Assembly: GCA_012727895.1 (NCBI GenBank)
Contig: JAAYGG010000024.1
Location: 1-62,343, forward strand
Origin: Bacillota bacterium
GTDB taxonomy: Bacteria; Bacillota; UBA4882; UBA10575
Length of the DNA: 62,343 nt
Direction of reading: 5' to 3'
The position numbers were made by a program, and so were the translations under genes. The notes below the pieces were generated by a model. It did no database searches. It was not told the origin of the DNA and saw nothing but the letters and a program-made list of their open reading frames with translations. Shown piece after piece: positions 34,010 through 44,889 of the stretch (positions are counted from its first letter, which is position 1; each line of letters begins with the position of its first letter).

Positions 34010-34279
34010 ATGGGCAAGGAAGAGAAGATAGTAATAAAAGGAGACAAGATCCGGCTGGACCAGTTTCTCAAGTGGTCGGCGGCGGCCGGTAGCGGCGGCG
34101 AAGCAAAAACGTTGATCCAAAAAGGAATGATTAAGGTCAATGGTGAAAAAGAAAGAAGGAGAGGAAGGATATTAAAAGAAGGGGACCGGATCTCTTTACC
34201 TGACCAGAGGGTCTTGATTGTGAAGGCCGGAGGGGAGAATTGTGCGGCAGGAAAGAATAGCGATCAAGGATTTTCGTAA
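34010..34279 (+). CDS. S4-domain RNA-binding protein (YaaA/RlbA type)
   Basis: About 89 residues. An S4 domain is visible: IRLDQFLKWSAAAGSGGEAK, then LIQKGMIKVNGEKERRRGRI and LKEGDRISLP. Conserved between dnaN and recF; function in ribosome maintenance has been suggested for related proteins. I prefer ATG 34010 over the GTG at 33995. It overlaps recF by 38 bases. Confidence 0.88.
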   Translation: MGKEEKIVIKGDKIRLDQFLKWSAAAGSGGEAKTLIQKGMIKVNGEKERRRGRILKEGDRISLPDQRVLIVKAGGENCAAGKNSDQGFS

Positions 34280-35396
34280 TTACAAAAGACTTGACCTGCA
34301 GCTCTCCCCCCAGATTAATGTTTTTCACGGCGAAAACGCCCAGGGAAAGACGAATTTTTTAGAAGCCGTATCTTATTTGGTTTGGGGACGCTCTTTTCGG
34401 ACTCACCGGGACGAGGAACTGATTCGTGAGGGAGAAAAGGGTTTTTTTCTGAAAGGCGAGTTTTTTGAAGAGGAAACGGCTTCATCCTTGATTATCGAGA
34501 TCGGCTATAACCGGCAACAGTTTTTGGCCCGGATTAACGGGAAAAAGTACCAAAAAAAAAGAGACCTTTTTGGCCTGGTGAAAGTGGTGACTTTTTCCCC
34601 TGACGATCTTTGGTTGATTAAGGGAGGCCCCTCCTACCGCCGGGAATTTCTCGACCTTTACCTTTCCCAGGCTTATCCGGCCTACCGGAACGCTCTCCGG
34701 GAATATTACCGGGTTTTACAACAAAGAAACAAGCTTTTAAAGGAGTTCCGGGAAGGCAGGGGGAACAATCAACTCCTGGAGTCCTGGACGGAGAAGTTTA
34801 TCGAGAGCGGTAGCCGCTTGATCCTTTACCGGTTAAGAGGGGTGGAAGAGATCCGGGCAGCGGTCAAGGAATACCATCGTTGGATCTCCGGGATCAGAGA
34901 AGAAATGGACTGTACTTACTGGAGTTGTGGTACCGGACGGGAACCGGAGGAGAAGATGATTGCGGAAGAGTTTGCCCGCTGTTTGCGGCGGCGAAGGGGC
35001 GAGGAGATAAAAAGAGGAATAACCCTGGCCGGCCCGCACCGGGATGACCTAATCTTGACCATTAAAACGCCTTCGGGCACGCCTGTGGAGGACCGGGGGA
35101 CCCCGGGGGTGAATATCCGGATCTACGGCTCCCAGGGTCAGCAGCGGACCGCGGCTCTGGCTTTGAAAATGGCAATGGTTGATTTGATTGCCAGGGAGGA
35201 TAAGACCCCGCCCCTCTTATTGTTGGATGATGTCTTTTCCGAATTCGACGACAGCAGGAAAAAGGAGCTTTTAAAGCTCTTGACCACAAAAACCCAGACT
35301 TTTATTACCACCACTGAACCGGAAACAGTTAAAGATTTGCCGGGAGAGATCTGGTTTTTCCATGTTAAAGAAGGGATGATTATTGAGAGGAAATAA
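34242..35396 (+). CDS. recF: DNA repair protein RecF
   Basis: SMC-like ATPase that loads RecA at gaps. Walker A VFHGENAQGKTNFLEAV; signature-like YGSQGQQRTAALALKMA; Walker B PPLLLLDDVFSEFDDSRKK. 384 residues. Start is GTG 34242 behind GGAGGGGAG, inside the end of the S4 gene. Last residues overlap the DUF721 gene. Confidence 0.96.
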   Translation: MRQERIAIKDFRNYKRLDLQLSPQINVFHGENAQGKTNFLEAVSYLVWGRSFRTHRDEELIREGEKGFFLKGEFFEEETASSLIIEIGYNRQQFLARINGKKYQKKRDLFGLVKVVTFSPDDLWLIKGGPSYRREFLDLYLSQAYPAYRNALREYYRVLQQRNKLLKEFREGRGNNQLLESWTEKFIESGSRLILYRLRGVEEIRAAVKEYHRWISGIREEMDCTYWSCGTGREPEEKMIAEEFARCLRRRRGEEIKRGITLAGPHRDDLILTIKTPSGTPVEDRGTPGVNIRIYGSQGQQRTAALALKMAMVDLIAREDKTPPLLLLDDVFSEFDDSRKKELLKLLTTKTQTFITTTEPETVKDLPGEIWFFHVKEGMIIERK

Positions 35397-35862
35397 AGAA
35401 GGCCCCATTCCTCTGACCCGGATCTATAGGGAACTGATCGAGGGGATCCCAGGCCCCGGCCGCTTAAAGGAGGGTTTGGCCCTGTATTTTTGGCCGCGGG
35501 TGGCCGGAAAGGAACTGGCGGCCAAAGCTCGGGCAGTAAGGGCAAGCAACGGTATCCTCTGGGTGAAGTGCCCGGATCCGGCTTTCAGTTATAACTTGCA
35601 TTTTTTTAAAAAGGAGATCCTAAAGAAATACCGGAAGATCCTTGGCGCGGGTGTAATTCGTTCCGTCCGGATTCTCACCGGTGAAGTGGAAGACCCGCTG
35701 CCTTCAGGAGAAGAAAACTACCCGTGCAAAGTGGCGGGGCCATCGGGGGAATGCATCCCCCCTCCGGAGGTTAAGGAGGTAAAAGATGCGGGCTTAAGGG
35801 AGGCTTATATCCGCTTTTATAACCTCTGCAAAAGGGTGGAAAGAATGCCCCGCGAGGCTTAA
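35383..35862 (+). CDS. DUF721 (DciA-like) protein
   Basis: 159 residues. Residues about 8-105 fit the DUF721 domain (YFWPRVAGKELAAKARAVRA, then NGILWVKCPDPAFSYNLHFF). DciA proteins of other phyla load the replicative helicase; Firmicutes members of DUF721 next to recF have no proven role. The start is TTG 35383 within the recF end, with GAAGGG upstream. C-terminus is variable and polar. Confidence 0.85.
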   Translation: MRGNKEGPIPLTRIYRELIEGIPGPGRLKEGLALYFWPRVAGKELAAKARAVRASNGILWVKCPDPAFSYNLHFFKKEILKKYRKILGAGVIRSVRILTGEVEDPLPSGEENYPCKVAGPSGECIPPPEVKEVKDAGLREAYIRFYNLCKRVERMPREA

Positions 35863-35922
35863 ACCAAGAAACTCTGCGGGAAAAAGTCAGGATGGAGAAT
35901 AATAATTTAAGGAGTGAAAAGA

Positions 35923-36156
35923 ATGTATCTACACCTGGGAGGAAAAGCGGTTGCCGAAGGGAAAAAAATCATCGCCATTTTGAACCTGGAAAAGGGATCC
36001 TGTTGTAAAAATTTGATAAAAAATAACCAAGATAAGCAGGTAGAAGATGTTTCAGAGGGAAAACCAAAAGCGTTGGTCCTTACCGACGACCGGATTTTTA
36101 TCTCTCCCATCTCCTCTTTAACCCTGGGTAAACGCGCCAAACAGATTGTTTTGTAG
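35923..36156 (+). CDS. remB: DUF370/RemB-type regulatory protein
   Basis: 77 residues: MYLHLGGKAVAEGKKIIAIL, then ALVLTDDRIFISPISSLTLG. Matches the YaaB/RemB family found between recF and gyrB; the related RemA activates matrix genes in B. subtilis. The ATG at 35923 follows AAGGAGTG. Between domains is a Lys/Asn-rich insert of about 20 residues, with two Cys (GSCCKN). Confidence 0.9.
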   Translation: MYLHLGGKAVAEGKKIIAILNLEKGSCCKNLIKNNQDKQVEDVSEGKPKALVLTDDRIFISPISSLTLGKRAKQIVL

Positions 36157-38130
<1,974 letters not shown>

Positions 38131-38156
38131 ATCCAGCCGGAAGTGGAGGGAATAAT

Positions 38157-40604
38157 GTGGCGGAAGTGAGAGAGGGAAGAATCCTCCCGGTCAAGATTGA
38201 ACAGGAAATGAAAAATTCTTATCTGAGCTACGCGATGAGCGTCATCGTCAGCCGGGCGCTGCCCGATGTCCGGGACGGGTTGAAACCGGTGCAGCGGAGG
38301 ATTCTTTACGGGATGTACGAGTCCGGGACAACCCCGGATAAACCATATAAAAAGTCGGCCCGCGTAGTCGGGGATGTGATGGGCCGCTACCACCCCCACG
38401 GGGACAGGGCCATTTATGACGCGATGGTCCGGATGGCGCAGGATTTTTCCTACCGCTACCCGTTGGTACAGGGACAGGGTAATTTCGGGTCCGTTGATGA
38501 CGACCCGCCGGCGGCGATGCGGTATACCGAAGCCCGCCTTTCCCACCTGGCCATGGAGATCCTGCGGGATCTTGAGAAAGAAACCGTGGACTTCATGCCG
38601 AATTTTGATGAGAGCATGAAAGAACCGGAGGTCTTGCCGTCGCGCTTCCCCAACCTGCTGGCCAACGGCTCTTCCGGGATCGCGGTGGGGATGGCCACCA
38701 ATATCCCCCCGCACAATCTGGGGGAGATCATCGACGGGGCTGTGCAGTTGATTGACGACCCGGAGACCGATGACGAAACCCTCCTTTCCATCGTCAAAGG
38801 GCCCGACTTCCCCACCGGCGGCCTCATCTTGGGGAAGGAAGGGATTCGCGACGCCTATCTGACCGGCCGGGGAAGCGTGATTATGCGGGCCCGGACCCGG
38901 ATTGAGACGCTGAGCGGCGGTAAAACCCAGATCGTGGTGACGGAGATCCCCTACCTGGTGAACAAGGCCCGCCTGGTGGAGAAGATTGCCGACCTGGTCA
39001 GGGAGAAGGTGATCGAAGGCATTACGGACCTCCGCGATGAATCGGACCGCTCGGGGATGCGGATTATTATTGAACTGAAGAGAGATGCCAATCCCCACGT
39101 TATCCTGAATAAACTCTTCAAACATACGCAACTTCAGGAGACCTTCGGCGTCATCATGCTGGTCCTGGTGGACAAGGAACCCCGGGTTTTAACCCTCCGG
39201 GAGATGCTCCATTCCTACCTTAAGCACCAGGAAGAGATTGTGACCAGGCGCACCCGTTACGATCTCCGCCGGGCGGAAGAGAGAGCCCATATCCTCGAAG
39301 GCCTCCGCATTGCCCTGGACAATATCGATGCGGTCATCAACCTGATCCGTTCCTCCCGCACGGTGGAGCAGGCCCGGGAAGGGTTGATGAAGAACTTCGG
39401 CCTCTCGGAAAAACAGGCCCAAGCCATCCTGGATATGCGTCTCCAGCGCCTGACCGGCCTGGAAAGGGAGAAGATCGAGGACGAATACCAGGAGTTGTTG
39501 AAGACCATCGCCTACTACAAGGAGCTCCTGGCGGACCGGCAGAAGATCATGGGTGTGATCCGGGAGGAACTGCTGGAGATAAAAGAGAAATTTGCCGATC
39601 CGCGGCGGACTGAGATCCTGCCCGGGATGGAAGGGGATTTCTCCCCGGAGGAACTGGTGGCCAATGAAGATATTGTTGTCACCATCACCCATTTCGGGTA
39701 TATCAAGCGCCTGCCGGTTACCACCTATAGAAGTCAACGCCGCGGCGGGCGGGGGATCACCGCCCTCCAAACCAAGGAAGAGGATTTTGTGGAGCACCTC
39801 TTTATCACCTCCACCCACGATTATGTGCTCTTCTTTACCAACACCGGCCGGGTCTATCGGTTACGGGGCTTTGATATCCCGGAGGCTTCCCGCCAGGCCC
39901 GGGGGACGGCGATTATCAACCTAATCCCCGTGGAACCGGGGGAAAGAGTGACCGCGGTCATCCCGGTGAAGGAGTTTTCCGACGACCATTTCCTGGTTAT
40001 GAGTACCAAAAACGGGTTGGTAAAGAAGACGGCGCTCTCGGAGTATAAAACCGACAGAAGAATTGGGATCCTGGGAATCAGCCTGGTTGACGATGATGAA
40101 CTGATCAATGTCCGCTTGACCGACGGGGAGAGGGAGCTGACGCTCGTAACGGAAAACGGGCTCTCAATCCGTTTCAGCGAAACGGAGATCCGCGCTACCG
40201 GCAGGGTTTCGCAGGGAGTCAAAGGGATTACCTTGCGTCCCGGGGACCGGGTGGTCGGGATGGATGTGGTGAGAGACGATGCCGAACTGTTGGTCATTAC
40301 CGAGTTTGGTTTCGGGAAAAGGACGCCGCTCTCCCAGTACCGGCCGCAGAGCCGGGGCGGGATCGGCATCAAGACCCTACGGCAAACGGGGAAAAACGGG
40401 AAGATCATCGGGGTTAAGGTGGTTCATCCCCATCACGAATTGATGCTTATCACCGCCAACGGGGTGATCATCCGGGTGGCTGTTGAGGATATCCCGTCGC
40501 ACGGCCGTGATACGCAGGGAGTTAAAATCATGAATGTCAGGGACGAAGAGCGGGTGGTGGCCCTGGCCAGGGTGGTCGGGAAAGAAGAAGAGAATGGAGA
40601 GTGA
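38157..40604 (+). CDS. gyrA: DNA gyrase subunit A
   Basis: Catalytic breakage-reunion subunit, 815 residues. Catalytic Tyr in [11 protein letters not shown]; GyrA-box [11 protein letters not shown] in the C-terminal beta-pinwheel, which marks true gyrase rather than Topo IV. The quinolone-resistance region reads [17 protein letters not shown]: the Ser at E. coli position 83 is Arg here, while the Asp at 87 is kept. GTG 38157 follows GGAGGG. The end overlaps the possible ATG of the next gene. Confidence 0.97.
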   Translation: MAEVREGRILPVKIEQEMKNSYLSYAMSVIVSRALPDVRDGLKPVQRRILYGMYESGTTPDKPYKKSARVVGDVMGRYHPHGDRAIYDAMVRMAQDFSYRYPLVQGQGNFGSVDDDPPAAMRYTEARLSHLAMEILRDLEKETVDFMPNFDESMKEPEVLPSRFPNLLANGSSGIAVGMATNIPPHNLGEIIDGAVQLIDDPETDDETLLSIVKGPDFPTGGLILGKEGIRDAYLTGRGSVIMRARTRIETLSGGKTQIVVTEIPYLVNKARLVEKIADLVREKVIEGITDLRDESDRSGMRIIIELKRDANPHVILNKLFKHTQLQETFGVIMLVLVDKEPRVLTLREMLHSYLKHQEEIVTRRTRYDLRRAEERAHILEGLRIALDNIDAVINLIRSSRTVEQAREGLMKNFGLSEKQAQAILDMRLQRLTGLEREKIEDEYQELLKTIAYYKELLADRQKIMGVIREELLEIKEKFADPRRTEILPGMEGDFSPEELVANEDIVVTITHFGYIKRLPVTTYRSQRRGGRGITALQTKEEDFVEHLFITSTHDYVLFFTNTGRVYRLRGFDIPEASRQARGTAIINLIPVEPGERVTAVIPVKEFSDDHFLVMSTKNGLVKKTALSEYKTDRRIGILGISLVDDDELINVRLTDGERELTLVTENGLSIRFSETEIRATGRVSQGVKGITLRPGDRVVGMDVVRDDAELLVITEFGFGKRTPLSQYRPQSRGGIGIKTLRQTGKNGKIIGVKVVHPHHELMLITANGVIIRVAVEDIPSHGRDTQGVKIMNVRDEERVVALARVVGKEEENGE

Positions 40605-40608
40605 ACCG

Positions 40609-42669
40609 GTGCGGTTAAAAAAGGTGATCCTGAATAATTTCGGTGTACACCGTAATACCGAGATTTCTCTGGACACCCCCTTCACCGTGGTGGGCGGGGA
40701 GGACGCGAACGCGGGGAAGACCGTAATCGATGCTATTGTCGGGGTGCTCTTCGGTTGCCCCCCCGACCGGCGCGGCGAGTTTTCCCGCTATGCTCCCTCT
40801 TCAGGCAGAAGGAGGTTCTCCGCCTCCCTCTTTTTAACCGCGGAGAACGGTAAGGAGTATTTAATCGGTAAAAATTTTCACCGGGAAGAAGTGGAGGTCT
40901 TTCAAGAGGAAGACCTCTCCCTAACCCTTCTCCCTGCCAACAGCCTCATGGAGATCCTCTATAATGAGTTGAAAACCTTAAACCCCATAGATTTTGAGGC
41001 CCTCTTCGTTTTTAACAGGGGTCCGGTGGAGATCCGGCTGGACTCGCCGGTCCTGCGGGAGCAGCTCAACAAGATCTGGAGCCGGGGGGTTGACCGGGAG
41101 GCGATCGAGGAGATCCTGGCGGCTTCCCAAGGGGCCGCCGCGGACTTGGCGGCCGGGGCCGGTACGGATACGCCACCGCCCGCGGAAACCGGTGGCGAAA
41201 CCGGGGATGCCGGTACCGCCGGTGCGGAAGAAGAACCCGAACCGGTAAAAGCGGCCCTCCTGGCGCTGGAGGCGATTCGTGCCCGGCTGCGGGAAGTGGA
41301 AGAGGAGATCGAGGAAATCCGGACGCAAGACGGGCGCCGGCGTGAGCTGGAGACCGAACTGGCGCAGGTGAAAGCGGAAAGGGAAGAACTGGCCCCTTAT
41401 GAACCCTTTGTCGCCGGCGGTTCCGAGATGACGGTTGAAGGGCTCTCACATAAACTGACCACCATTGAGTTGGAAAGGAAGTACCTGGAGGAAAAGGTCA
41501 GGGAAAAACGGGAGAGTGAGGCCAGCGTCCAGCGGGAGATCCGTATTCTCCGGGAGAAGATCGCCGCTTTTCCCCAGGAATTTATGGACCCGGGGTTGCA
41601 GGACGAGGTGAAAACCCTGGTCCGGCAGAGAGAGGAAAAGCTCCAGATGCTGCGGAAGTTGGAAGAACAATTAAAGATCCACAGCAGCAGGAAGGGGATC
41701 CTGGGTTTAGGGGGACGGCGGCCGGAAGTCATGGAGATCGAAGAGAAGATCGCCCGCCAACTGGATGAGATCTCCGTCATCAGGAACAGGCTTAATACCC
41801 TTCTTAAGGGCAGGCCGGCCGAGGATTTCCTCCAGGAAGTGGAGTTGCAGAAAAAATACCTGGAAGACCTGGCTAAACTGGAAAAAATGCCGGTGGCCGA
41901 AGGGGAAGTGGATAATTTCGAAGAACAACTCCGGGAACTGGTCCGGATGGAGGAGGAGATCCGCGGGAAGATGCGGGATCTCCTGGCGCAGGCCGGTTCG
42001 GAGGAGCATGAGGAGATCAGGGAGAAGGTTAAACGTTTAAGCCTGTTAATAGATAGGGAAAAGGAACTGGAGAGCGAGATTGCGGCCCTGGCCGCCTCAG
42101 CTTCTGCAGAGCGCCTGGCCGCGTTGGTGGCAGAAAGGATGAAATTGGAGAAAGAAGAGGGCGAACAGGAAGAAGCCGTTGAACTCAGGCGAAAGGAAGC
42201 GGCAGAAGAAAGAGCAGCCAGGGAAAGGGCGGAAGCCGCCGCGAAAGAGGCTGAAAAGGCTGAATTCCGGGTAGATTATCTCCCGGAGGCCGGAGAGGAT
42301 GCGGCCGGGGAGGACCCCTTTGTCCACTCCTTTTCCCGCCTGGCAATACTGGTCCACTGCTTGACCGGGGGCAAGTATAACGGGGTTCTACCGGAGTTCA
42401 GGGAGGACGGGATCGATCTTCTTGTCCGGGAAGAAGCCACGGCCTCCTGGGTCTCCCAGCAGGTCCTGCCGCCGGAGACCGGAAACCTGATCCGCTTGGC
42501 CTTCCGTGTTTTCTTGGCCCGCCTCCACACTCCGGCCCGGAGTTTCCCCCTGCTTTTTGAGACCCCTCCGGTCCCGGGGAGCCGGGAAGAAGGGGAAAGA
42601 GTCCTGGCACTTTTGGGCCAGGCCTTTCCGGAAGTGCAGATTATCGCTTTTCTCACCAAGGCCGCATAA
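40609..42669 (+). CDS. SMC/Rad50/YhaN-like coiled-coil protein with degenerate ATPase motifs
   Basis: About 686 residues. The N-terminus (VRLKKVILNNFGVHRNTEIS, then FTVVGGEDANAGKTVIDAIV) resembles the AAA_23 head of YhaN-like proteins, but the P-loop has one extra residue (GEDANAGKT for GPNEAGKS). Residues about 215-565 are coiled coil with Glu/Arg-rich heptads. The C-terminal head (GNLIRLAFRVFLARL, then FPLLFETPPVPGSREEGERV) aligns with the signature-Walker B region, but the usual DDP reads ETP and the LSxG motif is lost. ATP hydrolysis is therefore doubtful. GTG 40609 follows GGAG; ATG 40594 would overlap gyrA. It lies between gyrA and htrA. Function unknown; DNA-structure role is inference. 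Confidence 0.75.
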   Translation: MRLKKVILNNFGVHRNTEISLDTPFTVVGGEDANAGKTVIDAIVGVLFGCPPDRRGEFSRYAPSSGRRRFSASLFLTAENGKEYLIGKNFHREEVEVFQEEDLSLTLLPANSLMEILYNELKTLNPIDFEALFVFNRGPVEIRLDSPVLREQLNKIWSRGVDREAIEEILAASQGAAADLAAGAGTDTPPPAETGGETGDAGTAGAEEEPEPVKAALLALEAIRARLREVEEEIEEIRTQDGRRRELETELAQVKAEREELAPYEPFVAGGSEMTVEGLSHKLTTIELERKYLEEKVREKRESEASVQREIRILREKIAAFPQEFMDPGLQDEVKTLVRQREEKLQMLRKLEEQLKIHSSRKGILGLGGRRPEVMEIEEKIARQLDEISVIRNRLNTLLKGRPAEDFLQEVELQKKYLEDLAKLEKMPVAEGEVDNFEEQLRELVRMEEEIRGKMRDLLAQAGSEEHEEIREKVKRLSLLIDREKELESEIAALAASASAERLAALVAERMKLEKEEGEQEEAVELRRKEAAEERAARERAEAAAKEAEKAEFRVDYLPEAGEDAAGEDPFVHSFSRLAILVHCLTGGKYNGVLPEFREDGIDLLVREEATASWVSQQVLPPETGNLIRLAFRVFLARLHTPARSFPLLFETPPVPGSREEGERVLALLGQAFPEVQIIAFLTKAA

Positions 42670-42823
42670 GACGGGGTAACGATGGCATACGGGATTGGCC
42701 CAAGGAATTGGCTGGAATAGAGCGGCAAGGGAAAAGGCCGGGAGGGCGGGGAGGGCCGGCAACGGCCGGCGCCGGGATGGAGTGCTATGGGGAAAAGCGG
42801 AAAGCGTTTTGGAGGTGCGATAA

Positions 42824-43999
42824 GTGAGGGATTACCGGTTTAAAAGTTCCTCCCCGCGGATTGGCAGTTTCGGGCAGACGATGCTTGCCGCCTTCCTTGG
42901 CGGGCTTCTGGTCCTGCTGGCCGTGAGGTTTACCGGTTTAGGCGAGTATTTGATCCACCGCCCGCCGGCCCAGCACCCGCCGGTACAGGAGGCACCGGAT
43001 TCGTCCACCCGCGTATTGCCCGGGCTCGATGTTACCGATTTTGAGAGCGCCACCATCAAAGTTGTGGAGAAGGTGGGGCCGGCGGTGGTGATGATCACTA
43101 CCACCAGATTAATTGAGGTCAGTGATTTTTTCGGGTTCATCTGGTATCCCCAGGAAGTCCAGGGATTGGGCTCCGGGGTAATCTTCAGGAAAGACGGTTA
43201 TATCCTCACCAACCACCATGTGATAAAGGAGGCGCGGGAGATCCGCGTCATCCTGCCGGACGGGCGGGCTTTCCCCGCCCGGGTGATTGGGGCGGATCAA
43301 TATACGGACTTGGCGGTTTTGAAAATTGAAGGAGAAAACCTGCCCGTGGCGGAGTTTGGCGATTCGGATAAGTTACGGGTGGGACAGCTGGCGATTGCCA
43401 TCGGCAACCCCATTGGCGAGGGTTTGAAAAACACGGTGACCACCGGGGTAATCAGCGCCTTGGGGCGGACCCTGGACCTGGGGAACAATGTTACCCTCCG
43501 GGATGTGATCCAGACCGATGCCTCGATTAACCCGGGGAACTCCGGCGGTCCCTTGCTGAACAGCAGGGGGGAAGTGATCGGGATCAATACCGCCATCATC
43601 CAGGATGCACAGGGAATTGGCTTCGCGATCCCGGCCAACAAGGCCCGGGAGATTGCCGGGGTCCTCATCGCCGAAGGGCGGGTGCCCCGGGCCGGTATCG
43701 GCATCACCTACATGCCCTTTGATGCGAGCAACCGCCGCCAGGTGGAGGCCCGTTTCCGGATCCGCTTGCCGGTCGAGGAAGGTTTCCTCATTACTCATGT
43801 GGTCTCCGGCGGGCCGGCGGCCAAGGCAGGGCTGCGCCCCGGCGATGTGGTGGTAGAGATCAACCGGCAAAAAGTCTGTATGGGAACGGACTTCCAAGGC
43901 TTGGACCTGCGGGTTGGCGACCGGGTCCTCCTGGGTATCCAGCGGGGCGCCCGGCGGCTGGAGGTAGAGATCATCGCCGAGGAGTTGCAAAAATCCTGA
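42824..43999 (+). CDS. HtrA/DegP-like membrane-anchored serine protease
   Basis: 391 residues. N-terminal anchor helix about 14-32 (MLAAFLGGLLVLLAVRF). Trypsin-like domain with catalytic triad visible: His in LTNHHVIKEA, Asp in YTDLAVLKIE, Ser in NPGNSGGPLLN. PDZ domain in the last 100 residues (ITHVVSGGPAAKAGLRPGDV). It acts in protein quality control at the outer face. GTG 42824 follows GGAGG. Position upstream of rlmH equals that of HtrC-RlmH in Bacillus. The 154 bases before it (42670-42823) hold no gene. Confidence 0.94.
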   Translation: MRDYRFKSSSPRIGSFGQTMLAAFLGGLLVLLAVRFTGLGEYLIHRPPAQHPPVQEAPDSSTRVLPGLDVTDFESATIKVVEKVGPAVVMITTTRLIEVSDFFGFIWYPQEVQGLGSGVIFRKDGYILTNHHVIKEAREIRVILPDGRAFPARVIGADQYTDLAVLKIEGENLPVAEFGDSDKLRVGQLAIAIGNPIGEGLKNTVTTGVISALGRTLDLGNNVTLRDVIQTDASINPGNSGGPLLNSRGEVIGINTAIIQDAQGIGFAIPANKAREIAGVLIAEGRVPRAGIGITYMPFDASNRRQVEARFRIRLPVEEGFLITHVVSGGPAAKAGLRPGDVVVEINRQKVCMGTDFQGLDLRVGDRVLLGIQRGARRLEVEIIAEELQKS

Positions 44000-44011
44000 A
44001 GAAGTTTTTTG

Positions 44012-44045
44012 GAGGCGGGCCGGAGCCCGCCTCTTCTTTTATTGG
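44012..44045 (+). terminator. Terminator after htrA
   Basis: Stem GAGGCGGGC / GCCCGCCTC (44012-44020, 44025-44033) with CGGA loop, followed by TTCTTTTATT. Confidence 0.9.
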
Positions 44046-44099
44046 TACGTTCCCGGCATGGCGGGAACGAAGGATTTAAAGGAATAAAAGAGTTGAGGG

Positions 44100-44576
44100 G
44101 TGGTTCTGCTGCTGCACCTGAAAGTGGTGGCGGTTGGGAAGATTAAAGAACGGTACCTGCAGGAAGGGATCGCCGAATACCGGAAACGCCTCCGCCCTTA
44201 TGCACGTTTGCTAATAGAGGAAGTCCCCGACGAGCCTCTACGGGACGACGGGGGAAGAAGAGCCCGGGAGATTGAGGGGGAACGGATTCTTGCCCGGGCC
44301 GGCACCTCCGCCTACCTGGTCGCCCTTGACCGCGGCGGCAAAGCCTACTCCTCGGAAGAATTCGCCGCCTGGCTCGGCGAACGGGAGATGGCCGGGAAAG
44401 AAGTGGTCTTTATCATCGGCGGGGCCACCGGCCTTGCGGAGCAGGTTTTGGAAAGGGCCGACGCGTGCCTCTCCTTCTCCCGCCTGACCTTTCCCCACCA
44501 GTTGTTCCGCCTTTTTCTCCTGGAACAGATCTACCGGGCCTTCAAGATCCTGCGGGGAGAACCCTATCACTGGTAG
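44100..44576 (+). CDS. rlmH: 23S rRNA pseudouridine-1915 N3-methyltransferase RlmH
   Basis: SPOUT methyltransferase, homodimer. Visible: LKVVAVGKIKERYLQEGIAE and YRKRLRPYA at the N-terminus, SAM-binding knot VVFIIGGATGLAEQVLERAD, LTFPHQLFRLFLLEQIYRAF, and the invariant end GEPYHW. 158 residues. GTG 44100 is the annotated start, but the ribosome site (GAGGGG) is too close, and a CTG at 44112 may be used; the exact start is uncertain. Confidence 0.94.
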   Translation: MVLLLHLKVVAVGKIKERYLQEGIAEYRKRLRPYARLLIEEVPDEPLRDDGGRRAREIEGERILARAGTSAYLVALDRGGKAYSSEEFAAWLGEREMAGKEVVFIIGGATGLAEQVLERADACLSFSRLTFPHQLFRLFLLEQIYRAFKILRGEPYHW

Positions 44577-44652
44577 GGGCTGATATAGCAAAGCGGTTTA
44601 TCCCTTAGTTAAAAGAAGCAAGCAGCATTAGGAATAGAAGAGCTGTACAAAA

Positions 44653-44731
44653 CCTCATGTCGTTCAAAAAATGAACTCGCGCCCATGAGGCCGCTGTGAC
44701 AAAACAAGGTGGCATTAGCCACCTCTTTTTT
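44653..44731 (+). ncRNA. Candidate structured RNA: long hairpin plus terminator
   Basis: In the 313-base gap 44577-44889, CCTCATG (44653-44659) pairs with CATGAGG (44684-44690) around an inner GTTCA-AAAAA-TGAAC hairpin. Seventeen bases later comes a strong terminator, AGGTGGC-ATTA-GCCACCT then seven or more Ts (44707-44731). This may be the 3' end of a small RNA or an attenuator, or simply the rlmH terminator region. A second small UUCG hairpin (about 44848-44860) lies before the lipoprotein gene. No known RNA family is recognised, and it is not a tRNA. Confidence 0.4.
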
Positions 44732-44889
44732 TATGCCGGCTAGATGTGGAAGATTCTGTCCCGCCTGTTATGGATCTTTGGTTACTGGGTTGTTTGTGTG
44801 CTTGTTGAGAATCTGTTTATAATCACCCGGTAAAATCCAATCTATAAGGGCTTCGGCCTAATTCAATTTTTTTGAAAGGAGGATTTTCA

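Noticed and set aside
44653-44690. tRNA gene in the rlmH downstream gap
   Set aside because: The GTTCAAAA stretch recalls a T-loop, but acceptor, D and anticodon arms cannot be drawn and the fold is a single long hairpin.
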